Shown: piece by piece, positions 41,753-50,086 of the stretch
How positions within the stretch are numbered: position 1 is the first letter of the stretch
Layout of the letters: every line of letters begins with the position of its first letter
Assembly (NCBI GenBank): GCA_017450645.1
Contig: JAFSTE010000007.1
Location: 1-50,086 of the forward strand
From: Eubacterium sp.
Lineage (GTDB): Bacteria > Bacillota > Clostridia > Oscillospirales > Acutalibacteraceae
Length of the DNA: 50,086 nt
Direction: 5' to 3'
Position numbers and translations under genes: made by a program
Notes under the pieces: generated by a model
The model's database searches: none
What the model saw: only the letters and a program-made list of their open reading frames with translations
What the model was told of the DNA's origin: nothing

Positions 41753-43513
41753 CTATGCGGTAAGGGTGCTTTCAACCTCCTCGCTTTCTTCGGCGGCAAT
41801 CACCGCCGCCTTGTACGCGCCCGCAACGCAGGGTAAAAAGTTGAACAGTGGCAGCGTATCGCCGCTTACAACCGCAGAATCGAACTCGCCAAGCTCCTCC
41901 CCCACGCTCTCCGTAGTGAATAAAAACACCTTTGCGCCGAGGGTTTTAAGCCTGCAAAACGCCGGCTCAACAGCGGGTATCCTGTCGCGCGAGGTAATAA
42001 ACGCAAGAATAACCGAATTCTTTATGATATCGCGGCTGTAATTCATTAGTTCAAACGGGTCTGCCGCGGTACAGTTAACGCCCGCAATACTACGCATTTT
42101 ATCAGCCGCTTCGCGCGCTGCGGAGAAGTCGGCAAGAATACCCGTTGCAAACACATTTTCGCGGCTCTTAATATATCCCGACAGAAGGTCAATGCCGTTA
42201 GTTTCTTTAGTAGCGGAGGATATTTTACCGCTCAGCAGCTCCGCCATTTTAATACAAACGCTAAGGTATAGGTCGGTTATAATCCCCGTTTTATGTCCGA
42301 CCTCGAGCGCAAAAAGAGTAAGAGTAAGCGCCGAAGTAATATACCACCGCAGCGACACGCCGCTCGAAAAATCGCTGTTTGTATCAATCGAAGCGTCGCA
42401 CATACGGTAAAGCGCCGAGGAGTCGCTGCCCGTTACGGCAAGCGTTTTTGCCCCCGCCGTCTTAGCACGGCAAACGCAGGCGAGCGTGTTATCGGTTTCT
42501 CCCCTTTCGGACACCGCTATCATAAGCGTGTTTTTATCAACAAAAGCGTTCGAGTACCTGAACTCGCAGGAGGTGTACACCTCGCAGTCAATGGCGGTCA
42601 TAAGGTCGAGCTGCTGCTTACACAGAAGCGCCGAATTGTACGACGCGCCCTCGCCCACAAGGATAATCCGCGAGGTCTTTTCCGCGGCGCGGCGGGTAAT
42701 TTTAACGGCTTCAAAATACGGCTTACCGTCCTTGATAAAGCGCGAAATCACCTCTTTGGCGCACAGCGCGCAATAAAAGACTTCGTCGGACAGCTTATAG
42801 TCGTTTTCAAAATACACCCTGTCGGGCATCTGCAAAAATGACTTTTTTACTCGCCTGCCCTTAGAGTCATATATCAGCACCTTGTCGGACCTCAGCTGCG
42901 CGGCTTCGCCCGTTTCGAGCAGGATATATCTGTCGCACATATTAAACAGCGGCGCAAGCTCGCTCGACAGACAATAGCCGTTTTCCGCAACACCTATTAC
43001 AAGAGGCGTCCTGCCCGAAGCTGCGTATATCGACTCCTCCCCCGAGCTGACAAACGCAAAGGACATCGAGTGCAAAAAGCTTTCTGCAAGACTTAAAGTC
43101 AGCTTAATTTTATCGCTCTGCTTGGAAGTACACAAAAACGCAAGCAGTAAATCCTCACTCGAATAAATCTTAAACGGCGAGCGTATCCCCCTTCTAAGCG
43201 GAAGGAAATTATACGCCTGAGTGTCGCAGACGGCGGAGTACATATTATTAGTTGACGGCGGCGCAAACTGCGAGGAGCCCGTACGTACATACTCCGATGT
43301 TTCGCCTATGGCGCAAAACGAGTTAGAGTCCGCAAATTTAGATGTGCTTAAAACATCTGCTATGTTTTCCTCCGTTTTAACCTCGTTAAATCCGTCAGGC
43401 GTTTTAAAGGCAATTCCGTACGCCTCGCCGCCTCTGTGTCTAAGCGCAAAAAGCCCGTTTGCCACGATTGAAGAGGGCTCGTTTTTACCGATATATGCAA
43501 ATATTCCGCTCAT
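41753..43513 (-). CDS. GlmS/PurF-like protein with Cys2-to-Ser change; degenerate amidotransferase plus double SIS
   Basis: 586 residues. The N-terminus has the class II glutamine amidotransferase layout (start MSGIFAYIG, then GLFALRHRGGEAYGIA), but the nucleophile Cys at position 2 is Ser. The His/Arg glutamine loop is also altered ('AIGETSEYVRTGSS'). Two SIS domains follow: 'ILVGEGASYNSALL' (285-298) and 'VSERGETDNT' (334-343), then a second near 450-560. It lacks the GlmS C-terminal tail with conserved Lys and Glu. It probably binds a sugar phosphate without making glucosamine from glutamine. Eight bases after spoIIE, in one operon. Confidence 0.75.
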   Translation of the reverse strand: MSGIFAYIGKNEPSSIVANGLFALRHRGGEAYGIAFKTPDGFNEVKTEENIADVLSTSKFADSNSFCAIGETSEYVRTGSSQFAPPSTNNMYSAVCDTQAYNFLPLRRGIRSPFKIYSSEDLLLAFLCTSKQSDKIKLTLSLAESFLHSMSFAFVSSGEESIYAASGRTPLVIGVAENGYCLSSELAPLFNMCDRYILLETGEAAQLRSDKVLIYDSKGRRVKKSFLQMPDRVYFENDYKLSDEVFYCALCAKEVISRFIKDGKPYFEAVKITRRAAEKTSRIILVGEGASYNSALLCKQQLDLMTAIDCEVYTSCEFRYSNAFVDKNTLMIAVSERGETDNTLACVCRAKTAGAKTLAVTGSDSSALYRMCDASIDTNSDFSSGVSLRWYITSALTLTLFALEVGHKTGIITDLYLSVCIKMAELLSGKISSATKETNGIDLLSGYIKSRENVFATGILADFSAAREAADKMRSIAGVNCTAADPFELMNYSRDIIKNSVILAFITSRDRIPAVEPAFCRLKTLGAKVFLFTTESVGEELGEFDSAVVSGDTLPLFNFLPCVAGAYKAAVIAAEESEEVESTLTA

Positions 43514-43521
43514 AATGTCAC

Positions 43522-45639
43522 CTAATTCCTTTCAAGTTTTGCATAAACAATGCTCATATCGTCAATCTTTTTCCCCTTCATGGCACACAGCGCGCGCGTA
43601 AGAATTGCGTCCGCCGCTTCCTGCACGCCCATTTCATCACTGACAGAAGTTAAAGTGTCGCTGACCCAGCCGTCGCCGAGGTCGCATATACCGTCGCTCA
43701 TAAGCGCAACCGCGTCGCCCTCCGACAAAACGGCGGTGCGTTTTGCAAACTCGACCGCGCGCAGAATACCCGCGGGCATAGAGGTAAGCTCACACTTTGT
43801 AACGCCTTTATTTTTAAGAATATAGCTCGCGGGCGCGCCCGCCTTGAACATCTCGCACTTACCGGTAAAAAGGTCAACGCTCGCTATGTCGATAGTGGCA
43901 AGGCTCTCGTCCGAGCTTTTCACAAGCAGAGCGGAATTCACGACCTTAAGCGCGCTGTCAAAGCCGAAGCCCGCGCAAATCAGCTTAGCAATCAGCCCTG
44001 CGCCCATCGCGCCGTCAAGCGCCGCACGCGAGCCCTTGCCCATACCGTCGCTGATAATAAGAATACTGCGCCCCTTGCCGTCGTTTACGACCTTAACCGT
44101 ATCGCCGCAAAGCTTACCCTCGGCGCTGTGCTGAGCGTAGCCGACATTAAGAATATAGTTAGGCTTTTCAAAATATGACAGCATACTCTCATTCTTAAAA
44201 TTAGTAATCTGCGGCTCGTCAAAATAGCGCGAACAGATTTTGCCGATTTCCTCGGTAAGACGCTTGTCCGATACGGCGGAGATATCGCTGTCGGTAAGTA
44301 TTTCAACGCGCACGCGCTTAAATTTATCCTCTATAACGCAGATGTTGCCGGGGTATATCTCTCTTGATGCAAGCGCCCGCCGTATCTGCATAGCGCTTTG
44401 GGTGTCAAAGGTCTCCGCCTCGTCAAACTCGAACGCCAAATCGCTGAGCATATCCGCTATAGAGAAAAACTGGTCGCTCGCAGCGGAGCGTATCTGGTTA
44501 GTTTTTTCGAGCACAATCTCGCGCCTTATGTACTCTTCGTCGCTTAGAGTTTCGCGCTCGAGCTCATTTTTTCGTCGGACGATGTCGTTAATTCGTTCGC
44601 GCACCTCGTCAACACTTTCGCTGATTGCCGCCATAGCGTGCGAAGCAAAGCGCAGCTTAAGCACTAAATTTTGTCTCAGCGACCCGTCGGGCACAGTTTC
44701 GAGGTCGTCAAAAAACAGCTTTTCGATTTTAGCGCTGAGGCGCGGCGGCGTAAGTACAAAAATCAGCGTAGCCGCAAGCGCTTCGATAAACAGCGCAAAG
44801 GTTATCTCGCTCTTTGACGCGATAGCAAAAAACGCCATGCTGCAAAAAAAGCTTGTCCCCGCCGCGAAGTACGAAAACGGCTTAAACAAAAACGCCACAA
44901 GCGCCGCAAACGCAAACGCGCCGACGAGAAACAGCGTACCTTTATTATATATCCCGAGCGAAAATCCGAGGCTCAGCGCAAAAATCAGCGCCCTGCGTTC
45001 GGGCGCAAAGCGCACCGCATACAGCACAAAAAGCATTGCGCCTATCCTCGCGGGGCAAATTCCGCCAAGCGTGAAAAACGACAGGTTCATTAACAGAATT
45101 GAAAGCGAAATCATAATGCAGCTTAAATCCGATACGGGAAGCGCACGCGGGCGTATTCGCTTTTTACACGCGTTAATACTGCGATAAAAGAAAAACGCTC
45201 CCCCGCTGCAAAGCACCGACTCGCTGAAAAGCAATATGTACCCCTGATAGTCAGCGCCGAGGCTGAGATTAAGCACAAAGCCGCTTATAAAATCCGCAAA
45301 AAACGCCACGCTGAGCACATACGACGGTCTTGAGTGCAGCTCAAACGCAGCCGCCGCGAGCGAGCCGAGCGCCGCTAAGGCAATCCCCGCGAGGTAGCGC
45401 GCCGCATTTTCGTTAAATCCCGTTATCACGCACCCCAAAGCCGCACCGACAGCGGCAAGGGCAAAGTATTTTTTGCGTGATGCGGCGACAAGCGAAATGC
45501 CAAAAGGCGCGACGTCGCCGACAACGCGCCCGAAGCTCAGCACAAAGCCCGCTGCAAAGTACAAAAGCATTAAAATCACTGTATTCTTTTTGCGCTTCTC
45601 CTCTTCTTCCACCTTATAAAGCCTATCAGTTACAGTCAT
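43522..45639 (-). CDS. spoIIE: Stage II sporulation protein E (SpoIIE-like PP2C phosphatase)
   Basis: 705 residues. About ten hydrophobic helices (25-300) precede a linker, then a PP2C-type phosphatase domain with DGMGKG (from about residue 531) and MSDGICD (about 648). The tail ends 'DDMSIVYAKLERN'. SpoIIE dephosphorylates SpoIIAA to release sigma-F in the forespore. No other sporulation genes are in the window, so it may instead be a SpoIIE paralogue; the membrane part plus length fits true SpoIIE. Confidence 0.88.
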   Translation of the reverse strand: MTVTDRLYKVEEEEKRKKNTVILMLLYFAAGFVLSFGRVVGDVAPFGISLVAASRKKYFALAAVGAALGCVITGFNENAARYLAGIALAALGSLAAAAFELHSRPSYVLSVAFFADFISGFVLNLSLGADYQGYILLFSESVLCSGGAFFFYRSINACKKRIRPRALPVSDLSCIMISLSILLMNLSFFTLGGICPARIGAMLFVLYAVRFAPERRALIFALSLGFSLGIYNKGTLFLVGAFAFAALVAFLFKPFSYFAAGTSFFCSMAFFAIASKSEITFALFIEALAATLIFVLTPPRLSAKIEKLFFDDLETVPDGSLRQNLVLKLRFASHAMAAISESVDEVRERINDIVRRKNELERETLSDEEYIRREIVLEKTNQIRSAASDQFFSIADMLSDLAFEFDEAETFDTQSAMQIRRALASREIYPGNICVIEDKFKRVRVEILTDSDISAVSDKRLTEEIGKICSRYFDEPQITNFKNESMLSYFEKPNYILNVGYAQHSAEGKLCGDTVKVVNDGKGRSILIISDGMGKGSRAALDGAMGAGLIAKLICAGFGFDSALKVVNSALLVKSSDESLATIDIASVDLFTGKCEMFKAGAPASYILKNKGVTKCELTSMPAGILRAVEFAKRTAVLSEGDAVALMSDGICDLGDGWVSDTLTSVSDEMGVQEAADAILTRALCAMKGKKIDDMSIVYAKLERN

Positions 45640-45669
45640 TTTGATTCCTCTTTTTTATTGATATGCCTC

Positions 45670-45702
45670 ATTATATATAATCAAAGGCAAAAAATATGTC
45701 TT
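45670..45702 (-). promoter_or_regulatory. Possible Spo0A-type promoter of spoIIE
   Basis: TATAAT with an AAGACA box 21 bp upstream on the minus strand. Bacillus spoIIE and spoIIG promoters use this unusual long spacing with Spo0A. The box resembles a 0A site at 5 of 7 bases. Inference only. Confidence 0.3.
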
Positions 45703-45732
45703 ATTCTGTAGGCTGTTTTTATTATGTAGGTC

Positions 45733-45762
45733 TTGATATGAGGTATTAATATATGATATAAT
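45733..45762 (+). promoter_or_regulatory. Promoter of the interrupted GH3 gene
   Basis: TTGATA-18 bp-TATAAT on the plus strand; GAGGTG precedes the ATG. Confidence 0.6.
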
Positions 45763-45793
45763 AATTAAACAATTTTACTATTGAGGTGTAGTT

Positions 45794-45988
45794 ATGAGCA
45801 TTATCGATAAGTTAAAAACCAAAGCTAACGAAACTGCGGACGAGATTGGCTTTCTTTCGCAGGATGAAAATAATTTAGGAAACGCTGTAAAAACACAGAT
45901 TATGCAGCGCACCGTAGAGCTTGCGCGCCAGGCTGCGGCAGACGGCGCAGTGCTTCTAAAAAACGACGGCACGGGGTACCCTACGTAA
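45794..45988 (+). pseudogene. N-terminal fragment of a GH3 glycosidase, cut by the mobile element
   Basis: 64 codons. Residues 1-60 match the N-terminal start of GH3 beta-glucosidase-type enzymes (RTVELARQAAADGAVLLKND, where the family continues Gly-x-LPL). After 'NDGT' the sequence changes and stops within four codons. It keeps a promoter and ribosome site. The missing part may lie beyond the other end of the element, outside the window. Confidence 0.7.
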
Positions 45989-46011
45989 ATAGGGAGTAAT
46001 CCCGTGCCGTC
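45965..46011. other. Left junction of the mobile element with nested inverted repeats (attL candidate)
   Basis: GACGGCACGGG (45965-45975) and its exact complement (46001-46011) flank an inner CCCTA/TAGGG pair (45979-45983, 45990-45994). The left arm is still in the GH3-like coding frame. Tn4451-type recombinases insert at GA dinucleotides; one lies at 45965-45966. Exact crossover position is unknown. Confidence 0.4.
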
Positions 46012-46029
46012 CTAATAGTTAAAAATTAA

Positions 46030-46060
46030 TGGCATAACAACGGTTGTGCCGTTTTTCTTT

Positions 46061-46062
<2 letters not shown>
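46030..46062 (+). terminator. Terminator at the element end
   Basis: GGCATAAC/GGTTGTGCC-type stem followed by TTTTTCTTTTT on the plus strand. It faces transcripts entering from the GH3 promoter; on the minus strand it ends next to the recombinase stop. Confidence 0.6.
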
Positions 46063-47809
<1,747 letters not shown>

Positions 47810-47828
47810 TTAACGCGTGAAACTTAAA

Positions 47829-48095
47829 TTATTTTCCCATCTGTTCAATTAATCGGTCTATCCTGTCGGATACAGAAGTTTTTGCTTGACAATTAAAATG
47901 AGTGTTTACGCAGTAAACTGTACTGTCAATTTTCTTTTCAAAGTAAATCGGCTTTTTGAAAAACAGTTTGGCAAACCAACGCTTGCGTTCCTCCTCTGTC
48001 ATTCTGTCAAGCATCTCTAAAAACTCTTCTTTGACTTTTGAGAATTTTTCATATTCTTCCTTTGTGATAAGAATTTTTATCTTGTGTTTTCCCAT
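47829..48095 (-). CDS. Small mobile-element protein of unknown function
   Basis: 88 residues. Starts MGKHKIKILITKEEYEKF and contains a helical, charged middle (LDRMTEEERKRWFAKLFFKK). It overlaps the end of the relaxase gene by 19 bases, so it is translated with it. The N-terminal beta-helix-type start could be a ribbon-helix-helix remnant. I do not recognise the family. Confidence 0.55.
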   Translation of the reverse strand: MGKHKIKILITKEEYEKFSKVKEEFLEMLDRMTEEERKRWFAKLFFKKPIYFEKKIDSTVYCVNTHFNCQAKTSVSDRIDRLIEQMGK

Positions 48096-49483
48096 TCGTA
48101 ATTCCTCCTTCTGTTTCTTTCGTTTTGTCTTTGCTGAACGGTAAAGCGTTGCTGTTTTGCCTGTTCTTCTTTAGCAATATCCTCTTTTATTTTCGGGCTG
48201 TCATCAATGATGTGCTTGGCGGTACGGTTATCCTTTCGCATTGAGGTAAGCACGGTTGTAATGTCATCGCGTTTGGATTTGTATTCCTCTTTTTCAACAG
48301 GGTTATCCGTGCGGTTCATCCTTGCACGGATACGGTTGCGTTCTTTCTCAAGCATTTTGATTTGCTCTGTATTCGTTTCAATGAACTGCTGCACATCATC
48401 AGCGGTTTTGAAATCGTGTTTGCATATCAGTCGGATGTTTTCAGAGTAGCGGTCAATCCTTCGCCACGCTTCACGTATTTCAGGGGATAACGGTTTGTGC
48501 TGATTCTTTTTAGGTAAGTAACCTAAAAGATAGCAGTAGTATAGGTACAACGCTTTAAGTCCTGTTGTTTTTCGCGTATGCTGAAAGCTGCCTTTGAAAA
48601 TCATTGGTTTAGGGCGAATATATTTTTGTTCTGCTGCTCCCATATACTTTTTGTAACTCTCGTTTGCTACATAAACGTTTTGTTGTCTTACACGTTCTTT
48701 AATACGATAATAATCATATTCATCGCCAAGACGGAATAACCTTGTTGCCCTCTTGCCTCTGATTGGTTTTATTGTTGAGTATTCGCGGTTTGGGTCATAA
48801 TATATCGCATATCCCTGTTCTCTCATAACCTGCTTGAAGTTTTTCATAGTAACGCTGTGCTCAATAGCAAAATCAATTGCTTCTCTCATCAGGTTATACC
48901 TTGTCGGCTCGCCTCGTTTTTCCGCTTCATAGATTGCTCGCGGTGTTCTGCCAGAGGGATTTTTAATTACGGATAGATTGTGCTCCTTGCATATTCTGTC
49001 TGAGGTATCTCGGAACCGCTGAATTTCTTTCTTGTCGTAGTTGTATTTCTTGCCGTCAAGATATGAAACGGAGTTAATGCAGAAATGATTGTGCAAATGT
49101 TCTCGGTCAAGGTGAGTGGAAACGATTACCTGAAATCTATCTCCCCACATTTCCTTTGCAAGCTGCACACCGATTTTGTGACATTGTTCAGGCGTAACTT
49201 CATTTGGCTTAAAGCTTTGGTATCCGTGCCAAGCGATATATCCGTCTGTCTTGCGAAATTGCTTTTTAGTCATTATCATTTGCTTCAAGGCAATTTCCTT
49301 TACGCAGTTAATGGCGGTAACATATTGCTTGTCCGAAGTCTTATCATCTCTGGTAACATACCAAAAGAGATTTGAAAGGTCTTTCGGATCATCTTTCACT
49401 TCAATCGTTTTATCGGGATTTTCAACGTATTTGATTAAATCGTTCAGACTTCCTTCAATATGCCATAGTGAAGTGGTTGCCAT
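48077..49483 (-). CDS. MobA/VirD2-type relaxase
   Basis: 468 residues from the ATG behind GGGAGG. The metal-binding His motif is STHLDREHLHNHFCIN (His124, 129, 131, 133). An N-terminal nicking Tyr candidate is Y42 (FWYVTRDD) or Y54. A C-terminal coiled region is rich in Lys/Glu/Arg. Relaxases nick oriT and pilot DNA in conjugation. No transfer apparatus is visible, so the element is mobilizable rather than self-transmissible. Confidence 0.9.
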   Translation of the reverse strand: MATTSLWHIEGSLNDLIKYVENPDKTIEVKDDPKDLSNLFWYVTRDDKTSDKQYVTAINCVKEIALKQMIMTKKQFRKTDGYIAWHGYQSFKPNEVTPEQCHKIGVQLAKEMWGDRFQVIVSTHLDREHLHNHFCINSVSYLDGKKYNYDKKEIQRFRDTSDRICKEHNLSVIKNPSGRTPRAIYEAEKRGEPTRYNLMREAIDFAIEHSVTMKNFKQVMREQGYAIYYDPNREYSTIKPIRGKRATRLFRLGDEYDYYRIKERVRQQNVYVANESYKKYMGAAEQKYIRPKPMIFKGSFQHTRKTTGLKALYLYYCYLLGYLPKKNQHKPLSPEIREAWRRIDRYSENIRLICKHDFKTADDVQQFIETNTEQIKMLEKERNRIRARMNRTDNPVEKEEYKSKRDDITTVLTSMRKDNRTAKHIIDDSPKIKEDIAKEEQAKQQRFTVQQRQNERNRRRNYEWENTR

Positions 49484-49794
49484 TATGCCACCTCCCAAGG
49501 TTGAGTACTCTCAGACTGAAACTTCATTATCCAATCTTCTAACTGCTCGCAAGCCATCAGAATATTTGTATTATCCTCGGCATTATCCTTTATGACGTTA
49601 TGGATAGCATATAGCTCGTTCATCAATTCCCAAAATCTTTTTTCAGGCATACTGTGCGGAACAATGAAATGAATAAGCATACGCACATATTCAGACTTGT
49701 TACCGCCGGTAAGCCTTGCGCCTGCTTCAAGCTCCGCAATGTCTTTATCGTAAAGCGAAATGGTTACCTTTTTTCTTTTATCTTTTTCTTCCAT
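49483..49794 (-). CDS. MobC-like relaxosome accessory protein
   Basis: 103 residues from the ATG behind GGAGTG. Ribbon-helix-helix start (KVTISLYDKDIAELEAGARL), then 'NKSEYVRMLIHFIV' and a helical tail, typical of MobC proteins that bind near oriT. The stop overlaps the relaxase start (TAATG). Confidence 0.75.
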   Translation of the reverse strand: MEEKDKRKKVTISLYDKDIAELEAGARLTGGNKSEYVRMLIHFIVPHSMPEKRFWELMNELYAIHNVIKDNAEDNTNILMACEQLEDWIMKFQSESTQPWEVA

Positions 49795-49815
49795 AGTTTT
49801 CACTCCATTCTTCAA

Positions 49816-50086
49816 AGGGTTTTAGGGAGTTTTCCCTAACTTGTGGATTTGTCCGTACAAATCCGATGCTCGCTACAGTCTGCTACATACTTTTCAGCCT
49901 GTAGGTAAGGGGTACTTCTAATTAAAATCTTACTTGCTAAAAATTGCATTATCAAGCGACGAGTGGTGGTTTTACTTAACCGCTTAGGGGTTGACAAATG
50001 ATTGATTTTGTGGTATGGGAACGCTATTTCTCTTTCGGTAAGTGATTATCTTGGGTAGCGTTTCGGGATAGCATTTGCTTTCGTTC
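49816..50086. other. Probable oriT region of the mobile element
   Basis: Non-coding region upstream of mobC. It begins with two hairpins, TTAGGGA/TCCCTAA (49822-49839) and GGATTTGT/ACAAATCC (49845-49864). Direct repeats follow further on. Inverted repeats beside the mob genes are the usual oriT layout, but the nick site was not recognised. The window ends here. Confidence 0.45.

Overview
The window looks like the chromosome of a gut-type, spore-lineage Clostridia, most like Oscillospiraceae/Ruminococcaceae. The reasons are an asp23 (yloU)-fakA-recG operon, a split transketolase, a SpoIIE phosphatase, ZapA, large leucine-rich-repeat surface proteins with fibronectin-like ends, two different alpha-galactosidases, and a mobile element with a Tn4451-type serine recombinase. 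Starts are mostly ATG with strong AGGAGG-type ribosome sites, and many intergenic regions carry clear sigma-A promoters. This placement is inference from gene content; no 16S gene is present.

Layout. 1-3.5 kb: the end of a CobW-family metallochaperone GTPase, a secreted LRR protein and a DUF1015 protein. 3.6-14.1 kb: a compact one-strand phage-derived cluster. It has terminase, portal, protease-scaffold, decoration protein, major capsid and three connectors, then directly a complete PBSX/Mu-type baseplate set and a tail-tip protein. Sheath, tube, tube chaperone and tape measure are absent, and only a 38-codon ORF sits at the place where they belong. No integrase, repressor, replication or lysis gene is visible and every frame is open. 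This is the most unusual part of the window. 14.3-20.7 kb: a five-gene operon, ymdB, an orphan peptide-binding lipoprotein, asp23-like, fakA and recG. 20.9-24.5 kb: ilvE, a MATE exporter and a DUF3048 lipoprotein. 24.6-29.1 kb: a non-coding stretch that may make a structured RNA, then an OmpR-type two-component system and a 664-residue surface beta-helix-like protein. The regulator gene and the surface gene share a tandem-repeat operator, which suggests one small regulon.

29.1-38.5 kb: GH36 alpha-galactosidase; zapA, a U32 family protein and maf; a PHP phosphoesterase; split transketolase; and a membrane-embedded M28 peptidase. 38.6-41.7 kb: a second LRR protein, flanked by inverted REP-like repeats, and a GH27 alpha-galactosidase. 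41.7-45.7 kb: spoIIE in an operon with a GlmS/PurF-like double-SIS protein whose nucleophile cysteine is replaced by serine. 45.8-50.1 kb: the first 60 or so codons of a GH3 glycosidase, cut off by a mobilizable element. The element carries a large serine recombinase, a small unknown protein, a MOB relaxase, a MobC-like protein and a probable oriT, and it runs off the right edge.

Together the host genes describe an anaerobic plant-glycan user (two alpha-galactosidases, a broken beta-glucosidase-type gene, surface adhesins) with sporulation-lineage genes. The two accessory systems of interest are the tube-less capsid-plus-baseplate cluster and the integrated mobilizable element.
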